The notes under the pieces: generated by a model | What the model was told of the DNA's origin: nothing | Database searches by the model: none | Seen by the model: the letters and a program-made list of their open reading frames with translations, nothing else | Assembly (NCBI GenBank): GCA_934196075.1 | Contig: CAKPVW010000054.1 | Span: forward strand, 1-10,838 | Reading direction: 5' to 3' | Source of the DNA: an uncultured Anaerovibrio sp. | Lineage (GTDB): Bacteria; Bacillota; Negativicutes; Selenomonadales; Selenomonadaceae | Length of the DNA stretch: 10,838 nucleotides | Shown here: positions 1 through 6,362 of the stretch, one piece after another | Numbering within the stretch: position 1 is the stretch's first letter | Layout of the letters: each line of letters starts with the position of its first letter | Translations under genes and position numbers: made by a program

Positions 1-33
1 CACGATGATTCGTCAACAGCCGGAGGGGCATGA

Positions 34-77
34 CACTTTTGCGTCAGGAGGCTTCCTGCTTTTGCGAAGCAAAAGTG
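34..77. repeat. Perfect 9-bp inverted repeat with internal alternative hairpins
   Basis: CACTTTTGC at 34-42 is the exact reverse complement of GCAAAAGTG at 69-77. Between them lie a second copy of CTTTTGCG (59-66; first copy 36-43) and a small CAGGA/TCCTG hairpin (45-49 with 54-58). The arm at 69-75 can therefore pair either with 59-65 (7-bp stem, GAA loop) or with 36-42 as part of the longer stem, but not with both. A third arm-like copy, GCAAAAGT, is at 184-191. The repeats are seen directly; any switching role is inference. Confidence 0.7.
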
Positions 78-165
78 AGCCCGGTAGCTCTCTCTGCCAA
101 TCCGGTCACTGTGAATTGGCTCAGCGACAAGCGGTATCTCTGCGTAAGGATAAACTATCAGGCAG

Positions 166-201
166 GGTCATTTAGCCGACAGAGCAAAAGTCGTTATGAC
201 C
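166..201. repeat. Imperfect hairpin next to the scfB stop
   Basis: GGTCAT at 166-171 pairs with ATGACC at 196-201. Inside it, CGAC at 177-180 pairs with GTCG at 190-193, separated by a small asymmetric internal loop. The hairpin loop contains GCAAAA, part of the third copy of the repeat arm found at 69-76. It starts 18 nt beyond the scfB stop codon on the minus strand but has no following U-run, so it is a poor intrinsic terminator. It may protect a 3' end or belong to a larger RNA fold. Confidence 0.5.
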
Positions 202-218
202 GCAGGCTGTATGCTTTT

Positions 219-1613
219 TTATTTATTCTTTTCCAGCTTCATAATAGCCTGCACGGCAATGGCACATTCCAGGCGTTTTTTCTGAATCTCACAGCCGGTT
301 TCATATGGCTGACGAATATCTCCGTGGAACAAATCCGCATTGGCATGACACCCACCGGAGCAGAAGAACCTAGCCCAGCAATCCCGGCATTTTTCTTTGT
401 TCAGCACATGACTTTCACGGAAATACTGAGGCCAATGCTTATCAGTTACGCCCTCATCCAAGGAGCCAAGACGATATTTCTCCCGGCCTACAAACTGATG
501 ACATGGATACAAATCCCCATTCTCCGCTACCGCAAAATACTCATGGCCGGCCCCACAGCCAGAAAGCCTCTTAGCTACACATGGGCCATTGGACAAATCC
601 ATATTGAAATGGAAGAAGAAGAACCCCTTGCCCTTTCTCCAGCGATCCAGATATGCCTCCACCAGCTTATCATATTCCTCTGAAATCCGTGGCAAATCCT
701 CATCAGTAAAGCCCAAAGGACTATCCTTCAGCACCACTGGCTCCATAGAAAGAATATCAAAGCCCTCATCATTCATGGACAATACATCCTTGGTAAAGTC
801 CATATTATTCTTGGTATAAGTACCACGGAGGTAGGTATATACTCCACGATAGTCATAATCCCCACCCTTGCGGCTGTCCAAACATTTGTGGAAATTGGCT
901 ACAGCCTTATCGTAACTGCCCTGTCCTCCCACGCATGGACGCATGGCATCGTGAACCTCCTTGCGGCCATCCAGAGAAAGTACCAAAGAAAATTCATTAT
1001 CATTGAGCCATTGGATATTTTCATCATTTAGCAAAATACCATTGGTGGTCAGAGTCAGCTTAAACTTCTTGCCGGTTTCCTTTTCCCGCTGACGAACATA
1101 TTCTGTAACCGCCTTAACGGTTTTCATATTCATCAGAGGCTCTCCCCCAAAGAAATCCATTTCGCAATGTTTGCGAGGGCCGCTGGCCTCAATCAGAAAA
1201 TCCACAGCCTTACGGCCGGTTTCCGGACTCATAATGGCTCTTTCCTGACCATAGCTGCCGCCATCACCAAAGCAATATTTGCAACGGAGATTGCAATCCT
1301 GAGCAATCATCAGACACAGAGACTTTACCAATCCCTTCTGTTTAAAGGTAGGAGGCACATCCAAATCAGGAGCATAAAGCTGCTGAATCTTTATGAGATA
1401 ATGAAGTTCCTCCAAAGCCTCCTGCAAATCAGCCTCAGCATATTGACCTGACAAAGCTGCCAGTACCTCTCCATCATTTTCTCCGTCGAAGTAGTCCATG
1501 ATATCAAAAATCATTTTATCTACAACATGAACCGCACCGCTGTTAATATCCAGTAAAATATACATACCATTCTGGATAAATTTATGGATTTTCTGCTTCA
1601 TTTCAACCTTCAT
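219..1613 (-). CDS. scfB: SCIFF maturase, radical SAM/SPASM thioether-forming enzyme ScfB
   Basis: This cytoplasmic radical SAM enzyme matures the SCIFF precursor encoded just upstream, forming a thioether between a cysteine sulfur and a non-alpha carbon of an acceptor residue (ranthipeptide class). The 464-residue length is usual for the family. Residues about 10-85 form the PqqD-like RRE that binds the precursor, with the family-typical NSGAVHVVD stretch at 24-32. The 4Fe-4S/SAM cluster motif is C107-x3-C111-x2-C114, followed by the SAM-binding GGEP at 156-159. The C-terminal SPASM domain carries auxiliary-cluster cysteines C345, C353, C371, C409, C412, C418, C422 and C441. The ATG is preceded by AGGAGA about 10 nt upstream; an in-frame Met at residue 5 is less well placed. 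A 92-nt gap containing a terminator separates it from scfA, so expression probably depends on read-through. Function follows from the characterised homologues CteB and Tte1186. Confidence 0.97.
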   Translation of the reverse strand: MKVEMKQKIHKFIQNGMYILLDINSGAVHVVDKMIFDIMDYFDGENDGEVLAALSGQYAEADLQEALEELHYLIKIQQLYAPDLDVPPTFKQKGLVKSLCLMIAQDCNLRCKYCFGDGGSYGQERAIMSPETGRKAVDFLIEASGPRKHCEMDFFGGEPLMNMKTVKAVTEYVRQREKETGKKFKLTLTTNGILLNDENIQWLNDNEFSLVLSLDGRKEVHDAMRPCVGGQGSYDKAVANFHKCLDSRKGGDYDYRGVYTYLRGTYTKNNMDFTKDVLSMNDEGFDILSMEPVVLKDSPLGFTDEDLPRISEEYDKLVEAYLDRWRKGKGFFFFHFNMDLSNGPCVAKRLSGCGAGHEYFAVAENGDLYPCHQFVGREKYRLGSLDEGVTDKHWPQYFRESHVLNKEKCRDCWARFFCSGGCHANADLFHGDIRQPYETGCEIQKKRLECAIAVQAIMKLEKNK

Positions 1614-1665
1614 GTAAAATCTATCTCTCCTATAAAATGCACAAAATATTTTCGGAAGTTAAGCG

Positions 1666-1693
1666 AAAAAAGGCTCCCTGCAAAAGGGAGCCT
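1666..1693 (-). terminator. Intrinsic terminator between scfA and scfB
   Basis: Read on the minus strand, a 9-bp perfect stem (1685-1693 with 1671-1679; AGGCTCCCT and its complement) closes a 5-nt loop and runs straight into a T-run (complement of 1666-1671). It begins 12 nt after the SCIFF stop codon. This is a textbook Rho-independent terminator. Lying inside the scfA-scfB pair, it should act as an attenuator that lowers maturase relative to precursor. No convincing promoter was found between it and scfB. Confidence 0.92.
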
Positions 1694-1705
1694 CATCTCT
1701 AAACC

Positions 1706-1849
1706 TTATTTCTTGCTCTCGCAAACCTGGTTGCCAACAGTGCAGGAAGTCTTGCAAGCGGACTGGCAGGATGCCTGGCACTCGCCACAACCGCCAGAAT
1801 TTCTGGTCAACTGCAAAGTAGGCTGATTAACAGTCTGAATGTGCTTCAT
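1706..1849 (-). CDS. scfA: SCIFF ranthipeptide precursor (six cysteines in forty-five)
   Basis: This 47-residue peptide is easily missed because of its size. It is the substrate of the adjacent maturase. The N-terminal leader, starting MKHIQTVNQPTLQLT, is typical of SCIFF precursors and should be bound by the maturase RRE. The core from residue 21 has the family cysteine pattern C21-x2-C24-x3-C28-x3-C32-x3-C36-x6-C43, six cysteines in all, ending in a short charged tail ESKK. In the characterised homologue Tte1186a the thioether, as I recall it, joins Cys32 to Thr37; both residues occur at exactly those positions here. The ATG has an excellent AGGAGG site (1859-1864) nine nt upstream. It probably has its own promoter at about 1889-1917 and ends at a strong terminator. 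Its biological role is uncertain; ranthipeptides have been linked to population-level signalling in some clostridia. No dedicated protease or exporter is visible in this window. Confidence 0.96.
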   Translation of the reverse strand: MKHIQTVNQPTLQLTRNSGGCGECQASCQSACKTSCTVGNQVCESKK

Positions 1850-1888
1850 AAAGGTAAACCTCCTTCAATATATAAAAATCTAATTCTT

Positions 1889-1917
1889 ATTTTACATTTT
1901 TTGCCACTTATATGCAA
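1889..1917 (-). promoter_or_regulatory. Putative sigma-A promoter for SCIFF
   Basis: On the minus strand, a TTGCAT -35-like hexamer (1912-1917) is followed after exactly 17 bp by TAAAAT (1889-1894), which overlaps the stop codon of the upstream unknown gene. Transcription would begin near 1882, giving a leader of about 30 nt that carries the AGGAGG site. The -35 is weak (3 of 6) and the -10 good (5 of 6). An independent promoter makes sense for a small, abundant peptide at the end of an operon. Confidence 0.5.
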
Positions 1918-3271
1918 GCCCCATAGCCTGAGTTGCCGGCATCAAAATAAAATTAACTGGCAAATTAGAAGCTCCTGGAGGGGAAAACTCAAAGCTTATC
2001 TTCATTTGTCCGCTATATACTCCCAAATCATCCAACTCACTGGTATGGTAGATATAATCCCTATTTTCAGTAGCTGGGAAACGACTGCCAGTATAATCAT
2101 CCACCTTGCTGTCCCCAAAGTAAAGCTTGGTATCAGGCACACTAAGCAGGTATTTGCGATTCTGCATTTCATCCTTGACAGTCATGGCACCGGCATAAAC
2201 GCCCCCCAGAGGACACAGCAAATACTGAATATCACTATCTCCCTTAACAGGAATATGCAGCTCATACATAATACCATAATTGCCATAGTTTTCTGTAATA
2301 CTGCCGTCAGTAGCATCTATCCCCTTACGGTAAATATCCCGTTGGTTATCCGCCAAGGGAATAAACACTGCCCCGTCCTGCAGAGGATCATATTCCTTAA
2401 CCGCCCGCACAATGCGATTCATCCCCTGATAGGTGCCTCTTAGACGATGCTCATCCTTAGGCAGAATTCTAGCCTTGGTCACAAAATCCAAAGGATTTTC
2501 TCCCGGATTATACATAATCACAGAAAAACGCACCGGCATATCAGTATGAAAATCGTAAATACCATTTACCAGCTGTCCTGGCTTCACAATGGTATTATTT
2601 GCCATATTGTCCAGCAACTTTTTCCGCCCGCCAAAAACAAAAATATCCCGATTTTCCTGACTTTCCATAAACTGCTGCTGAGCTGTCTTGCCTACCCAAA
2701 GATAATTATCACTTGGCTGATTCAAAGCCTGACGGCTTACATGCACCACTGCTGTATATTTACCTTGGTTTTCCATAACAACGGCAATCTTCTTATTCTG
2801 ACTGGTATTATTCAAATGATAGTAAAAAATACGGCCATTGCCCTCAACTACATCTGTATAAAGAATTCCATTTTCCTCTACATATTCAGGACTATCAGAA
2901 AATAGCAAGGTACCTCCATTATCAGAAACCTTTACCGGCCATCTTTTCAGGGGCTGAGGACTATCCTGCCGGCCTGGCTGCCAATTTACAGAATCCATAG
3001 GATGCCAGGATTCCGGCACGCGATTGCTGTACTTGGGATGAATGCCATCCACATTCATATTAACAGCCAAATCCACAATCTCATTATCTTGCTCTGGCTG
3101 CAAATCAACCTTGTTTTTACTCTGAACAGACTGAATATTCTCCTGCACAGATTTTATCACAACAGTCTGCTGTCCCTTCGTCTCCTGACCATGCACCCTA
3201 GCATAGGCCGGTGACATCAAGCTGCAGCCAATACAGGCCAATACCAATGCTTTTTTCATCCAAAACTTCAC
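1892..3271 (-). CDS. Secreted protein of unknown function
   Basis: I do not recognise a characterised family with confidence. The 459-residue product starts with a clear Sec signal peptide: basic start including MKKALVLA, hydrophobic core, and a signal peptidase I site after AYA at residue 24. Residues 25-65 are a polar, Q- and K-rich linker. The rest looks beta-rich and soluble, with a tryptophan-rich patch (W89, W97, W111), a conserved-looking LLFSDSPEYV segment (122-131), the segment GILYTDVVEG (135-144) and a proline-rich C-terminus. There is no catalytic motif, anchor or repeat that I can identify. I faintly recall similar secreted proteins in Negativicutes, sometimes labelled copper amine oxidase N-terminal-like, but would not assign that. 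The start is GTG: AGGGAG at 3283-3288 lies 11 nt upstream, whereas the ATG at residue 5 is too far from it. It follows the deacetylase by 18 nt, so an envelope role is plausible. Confidence 0.87.
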   Translation of the reverse strand: MKFWMKKALVLACIGCSLMSPAYARVHGQETKGQQTVVIKSVQENIQSVQSKNKVDLQPEQDNEIVDLAVNMNVDGIHPKYSNRVPESWHPMDSVNWQPGRQDSPQPLKRWPVKVSDNGGTLLFSDSPEYVEENGILYTDVVEGNGRIFYYHLNNTSQNKKIAVVMENQGKYTAVVHVSRQALNQPSDNYLWVGKTAQQQFMESQENRDIFVFGGRKKLLDNMANNTIVKPGQLVNGIYDFHTDMPVRFSVIMYNPGENPLDFVTKARILPKDEHRLRGTYQGMNRIVRAVKEYDPLQDGAVFIPLADNQRDIYRKGIDATDGSITENYGNYGIMYELHIPVKGDSDIQYLLCPLGGVYAGAMTVKDEMQNRKYLLSVPDTKLYFGDSKVDDYTGSRFPATENRDYIYHTSELDDLGVYSGQMKISFEFSPPGASNLPVNFILMPATQAMGLAYKWQKM

Positions 3272-3289
3272 TTTTTTTATCGCTCCCTT

Positions 3290-4117
3290 TTATTCTATCC
3301 TGTGCTGACTCCATCCCAGCTGGGCAAAAATCCTGCCCTTTAATAATCTCCATTTAAACTCTGTCAACCCAAAGGTTGGATGAGGTATATTTATCCGCTG
3401 CAGCTGATAAGGATCTGTATCAAAGGTATTCAGTCCAGCATCACCTGTAACAGCAGCCAGATATTCCTCCTCCTTCAGCATCTGCTCCAAATCCGTAGTA
3501 TATTTGCCATTAGGATAGGACAGGGTGTAAATGGTTTTCATGCCATTCCACTCCATCAATAGCTTGGACAGCTTTACTTCCTCTCTAGCCTCCTCCAAGG
3601 ACATACCTGTCAGCGGCAGATGGTTGGCTGTATGACTGCCAATTTCAATACCACGCTTTTCCATATCCTTTAACTGCTGCCAGGACAGATAATTGTCCTT
3701 GCCAATATCATTAGTCACCATGAATATGGTAGCCTTCAAGCCACGCTCCTCCAAAATAGGCAGCAGCTCCTTATAATTGCTCTCGTATCCATCATCAAAG
3801 GTGAGAATAATTGGCTTTTCCGGCAGCTGCAGCAAGCCCTTTTTAGCACGCAAATAATCCCTAATAGAAATAGTGGTATATCCCTGTTCCTGCAGGTAGT
3901 CCAGCTGTTGCTGAAAATCCTCTACAGGCACATTATAGGCATAGGCATCCTCGGGATCCTCCTGCTGTACCATATGATATTCCAGAATAGGAAATCCCTC
4001 TGGCTCTGGCTGGGACAAAAGATATTGAATGCCGCCCCATAAGACCAGCACCACAGCCAAAAGAACTCCCAATATATATTTAAGATATTTTGCCAAAAGA
4101 AAAATCTCCTTTTTCAC
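3290..4117 (-). CDS. Membrane-anchored polysaccharide deacetylase (CE4/NodB fold)
   Basis: Predicted to remove acetyl groups from N-acetylated sugars of peptidoglycan or another surface polysaccharide, on the outer face of the membrane. Residues about 12-34 form a single transmembrane anchor after a basic start. The CE4 domain opens with the PILEYHMV segment (43-50) typical of IcaB/PgaB-like and related deacetylases. Motif 1 is TFDDG (106-110), giving catalytic base D108 and metal ligand D109. Motif 2 is H162-x3-H166, the other two metal ligands. Motif 3 is YPNG (201-204). The 275-residue length is normal, and all core residues are present, so it should be active. The start is GTG, sharing a GTGA overlap with the whiA stop and preceded by AGGGG at about 7 nt, which implies translational coupling. 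The exact substrate cannot be told from sequence. Confidence 0.94.
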   Translation of the reverse strand: MKKEIFLLAKYLKYILGVLLAVVLVLWGGIQYLLSQPEPEGFPILEYHMVQQEDPEDAYAYNVPVEDFQQQLDYLQEQGYTTISIRDYLRAKKGLLQLPEKPIILTFDDGYESNYKELLPILEERGLKATIFMVTNDIGKDNYLSWQQLKDMEKRGIEIGSHTANHLPLTGMSLEEAREEVKLSKLLMEWNGMKTIYTLSYPNGKYTTDLEQMLKEEEYLAAVTGDAGLNTFDTDPYQLQRINIPHPTFGLTEFKWRLLKGRIFAQLGWSQHRIE

Positions 4118-5052
4118 TTTACATCCCCTGAACTACTATCGGCCAGGGATATTATTTTGCGCAGTCTATTGGCAGCTGCTCCTCGACTGATGCCCAGCAT
4201 TTCTCCCAGTTCTGATAGGGAAGCATCTGGCTCAGCCAGTCTAAGACGAGCCATTTCTGCCATTTTAGGCGGCAGCTTGTCTAGTTCCCCTCTGCTTTCC
4301 AGCTGATGAATAGCCTGCACCTGAGCCACCGAGGCGCTGACTGTGCGCTGAAGATTGGCTGTTTCACAGTTCACCAGCCTATTTACCTGATTGCGCACCT
4401 CCCGCAGATTGCGAGCCACCTCCAATTGCTCTACAGCCTTGGAGGCTCCCAACATGGCCAGGAGATCCATAATCTCCTCCCCATCTTTCATATAGACCTG
4501 ATAGTTGTTTTTTCTATCCGTAATCCCTACAGGAAAGTCCATTTTTTTCAACACCTGCATCAAGGTACTAGCAAAGGGATAGCTATTGGCCACAAACTCC
4601 AAATGAGCCTTGGCCTCTGGACGGTTTACTGTGCCTCCACCTAGAAAAGCCCCTCTCAGATAAGCCTTACGGCAGCACTGACGGCGTAAAAGTCCTTTAT
4701 CGTGGCCTACAGAGCCTTCATTATCCCCCAGCATCCCCAGTGATTCCATCAAAGGGCGAACTGGAGGAGATGGAGCCACCCGCAAAAGATAGCTGTTATT
4801 CTTTTTCAGCCTTTTGGCTCGGCTTACAGTCACCTCTGGCTTTACCTGGCCGTTGGCCTTCAACAGCTGTAATACCCTGCGGGCTACAGCTGCATTTTCT
4901 GTGACAAAATTTAGGCCCAGATTCATAGCTGGGCCGATGGTCATGGAGGCTCCCATCCGCAAAAGAGCTGCCAGCTCTGCATTTTGACAGCAAGTCTTGC
5001 GGGTAGAAGCTCTAGCCAATTCATTTTTTACTTCTGTTGCAAAAGATGGCAT
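4114..5052 (-). CDS. whiA: DNA-binding regulator WhiA
   Basis: WhiA is found across Gram-positive bacteria. In Streptomyces it activates sporulation-division genes; in Bacillus its homologue influences division and chromosome segregation. The 312-residue length is normal. The N-terminal two thirds hold the degenerate LAGLIDADG homing-endonuclease-like fold, with the family signature AYLRGAFLGGG at 130-140 and no expected nuclease activity. The C-terminal helix-turn-helix covers about 275-302 (SLSELGEMLGISR, then NRLRKI). It starts at ATG seven nt after yvcK, with an AGGCGG-like site inside the yvcK end, and overlaps the deacetylase start by 4 nt. The rapZ-yvcK-whiA order is one of the most conserved in Bacillota and supports the call strongly. 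Whether this organism sporulates cannot be judged from this gene. Confidence 0.97.
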   Translation of the reverse strand: MPSFATEVKNELARASTRKTCCQNAELAALLRMGASMTIGPAMNLGLNFVTENAAVARRVLQLLKANGQVKPEVTVSRAKRLKKNNSYLLRVAPSPPVRPLMESLGMLGDNEGSVGHDKGLLRRQCCRKAYLRGAFLGGGTVNRPEAKAHLEFVANSYPFASTLMQVLKKMDFPVGITDRKNNYQVYMKDGEEIMDLLAMLGASKAVEQLEVARNLREVRNQVNRLVNCETANLQRTVSASVAQVQAIHQLESRGELDKLPPKMAEMARLRLAEPDASLSELGEMLGISRGAAANRLRKIISLADSSSGDVK

Positions 5053-5059
5053 AACCGCC

Positions 5060-6349
5060 TCACAGTGTTTCGTATACTACCCGCATAACGCTGTCACACA
5101 GCTTCTTGGGATCATGGTGAATAGCATCCTTGGAGGTAATCAAATCAGCCTTAATAATGCCTACCCCCAGCTGATTCAAGGCATCATCATCAACTACCAC
5201 AGGATAAGCTCCTGTCTCAGCATACTTCTGCTTCAAATCCGCTGGCACTGGCGTAGAATTCACAATTACATAATCTACAGCATTTCTGCCTGCGTGATCC
5301 ATAATAGCCTTCACATGCATGGATGCGGTATAGCCGTCAGTTTCTCCCGGCTGAGTCATCACATTGCAAATATAAATTTTTACTGCCTTGCTGCGGCAAA
5401 TGGCATCCCCAATCCCTTCCACCAAAAGATTGGGTATCACACTGGTATACAAGCTGCCCGGCCCCAGTACAATAGCCTCCGCATTGCGAATAGCATCCAA
5501 TGAGGACTGTACTGCTTCGGCATGCTCTGGATAAAGCTTTACCCTATGAATCCTTTTATGGGCCTCTGGTATCTGGGATTCGCCGCATACCACTGTGCCA
5601 TCCTCCATAATGGCATCCAGGCGGACAAACTCCTTGCTGGCAGGCAAAACCTGTCCCTTTACTGCCAGAACCTTGGAGGATTCCTTCAGGGCAGTTTCCA
5701 CATCTCCAGTAACCTGAGTCATAGCTGCAATAAACAAATTACCAAAGCTATGACCTGACAGCTCACTGCTGCCCTCGAATCTGTGCTGAAACAATTTTTC
5801 CATCAAAGGCTCTGTATCAGCTAGGGCCACCAGACAATTCCGCAGATCCCCCGGCGGAATCATGCCCAAATCCTGACGCAGCCTGCCAGATGAACCGCCA
5901 TCATCAGCTACGGTAACCACAGCAGTAACATTGGAAGTGGCCTGCTTGATACCTCTAAGCAATACTGATAGTCCATGACCTCCACCTACCACAGTAATGG
6001 CGGGGCCTTTGCCCAACATACGCTTCTCATAGATAAGATCCACCAGCTTTTCTGATGGGTTGGAGGGCAGCAGCACCGTAATAACTGATTTTATGATAAA
6101 CTTGGCTGCCAACAGCATAATACTTATACCAGCAGCCACCATGGCCAAGCCAGCAATAGCTGTATATTTATAATCATAGCCACCGGACCATAAATAAACC
6201 GCCCGGAAAATAGCCTCCTCAATGTGGTCAATATATTTATAGTTAAAAACCACTGCTATACCTAGACTAACAACCATTACGCCAGCAGCAAATAGAAGCA
6301 GCCATCGTTTGAATTTCATGCCTGGGTACAGCCATTTCAACAAGTGCAT
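5060..6349 (-). CDS. yvcK: YvcK (gluconeogenesis factor/CofD-like), membrane-anchored form
   Basis: YvcK proteins bind UDP-sugars such as UDP-GlcNAc and influence peptidoglycan synthesis and growth on gluconeogenic carbon; the fold resembles the CofD phospholactate transferase. The product has 429 residues, longer than the roughly 320 of the Bacillus protein, because of an N-terminal extension with two transmembrane helices (about 14-36 and 62-93). The catalytic-type domain follows with VVGGGHGLSVLLRG (120-133), VADDGGSSGRLR (147-158) and PPGDLRNCLVAL (165-176), all hallmarks of the family. The domain should sit on the cytoplasmic face. The ATG is preceded by AGGGAG about 8 nt upstream, overlapping the rapZ stop region; the Met at residue 11 would keep both helices but has no better site. 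It lies between rapZ and whiA with 13-nt and 7-nt gaps. Confidence 0.96.
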   Translation of the reverse strand: MHLLKWLYPGMKFKRWLLLFAAGVMVVSLGIAVVFNYKYIDHIEEAIFRAVYLWSGGYDYKYTAIAGLAMVAAGISIMLLAAKFIIKSVITVLLPSNPSEKLVDLIYEKRMLGKGPAITVVGGGHGLSVLLRGIKQATSNVTAVVTVADDGGSSGRLRQDLGMIPPGDLRNCLVALADTEPLMEKLFQHRFEGSSELSGHSFGNLFIAAMTQVTGDVETALKESSKVLAVKGQVLPASKEFVRLDAIMEDGTVVCGESQIPEAHKRIHRVKLYPEHAEAVQSSLDAIRNAEAIVLGPGSLYTSVIPNLLVEGIGDAICRSKAVKIYICNVMTQPGETDGYTASMHVKAIMDHAGRNAVDYVIVNSTPVPADLKQKYAETGAYPVVVDDDALNQLGVGIIKADLITSKDAIHHDPKKLCDSVMRVVYETL

Positions 6350-6362
6350 TTATAACACTCCC

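Larger units (their letters stand above)
1..218. other. Non-coding, inverted-repeat-rich block downstream of scfB
   Basis: No convincing gene lies here. Unlike the other intergenic stretches of this window, which are AT-rich, this block is comparatively GC-rich and dense in inverted repeats: 34-42 with 69-77, 59-65 with 69-75, 45-49 with 54-58, 76-81 with 118-123, 96-101 with 115-120, and 166-171 with 196-201. Several of these compete for the same bases. That pattern suggests a structured RNA, a regulatory leader for a gene beyond the left edge, or a palindromic dispersed repeat. I could not match it to a riboswitch, tmRNA, SRP RNA, RNase P RNA or 6S RNA that I recognise. No clear terminator with a U-run follows scfB here. 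The strand of any transcript is unknown. Confidence 0.5.

Noticed and set aside
1..218. Known riboswitch, T-box, tmRNA, SRP RNA or RNase P RNA
   Set aside because: None of the conserved core motifs I know for these classes was found on either strand, so no such label is given.
30..683. A long plus-strand open frame from the left edge across the end of scfB
   Set aside because: It is antisense to the clearly genuine SPASM region of scfB, has no family features, and its start has no supporting neighbours. Similar antisense frames over the other minus-strand genes were rejected for the same reason.
1614..1664. Separate promoter for scfB after the terminator
   Set aside because: TTAACT is present on the minus strand, but no acceptable -10 hexamer lies at proper spacing, so read-through is the simpler reading.
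3212..3271. Lipobox (lipoprotein signal) around C13 or C16 of the unknown secreted protein
   Set aside because: The residues before C13 (V-L-A) deviate from the lipobox and the hydrophobic stretch before it is too short. The signal peptidase I site AYA at 22-24 fits better.
4606..4670. WhiA LAGLIDADG-like region as an active homing endonuclease
   Set aside because: WhiA proteins keep the fold but lack nuclease function. The context with rapZ and yvcK and the C-terminal helix-turn-helix identify it as the regulator.
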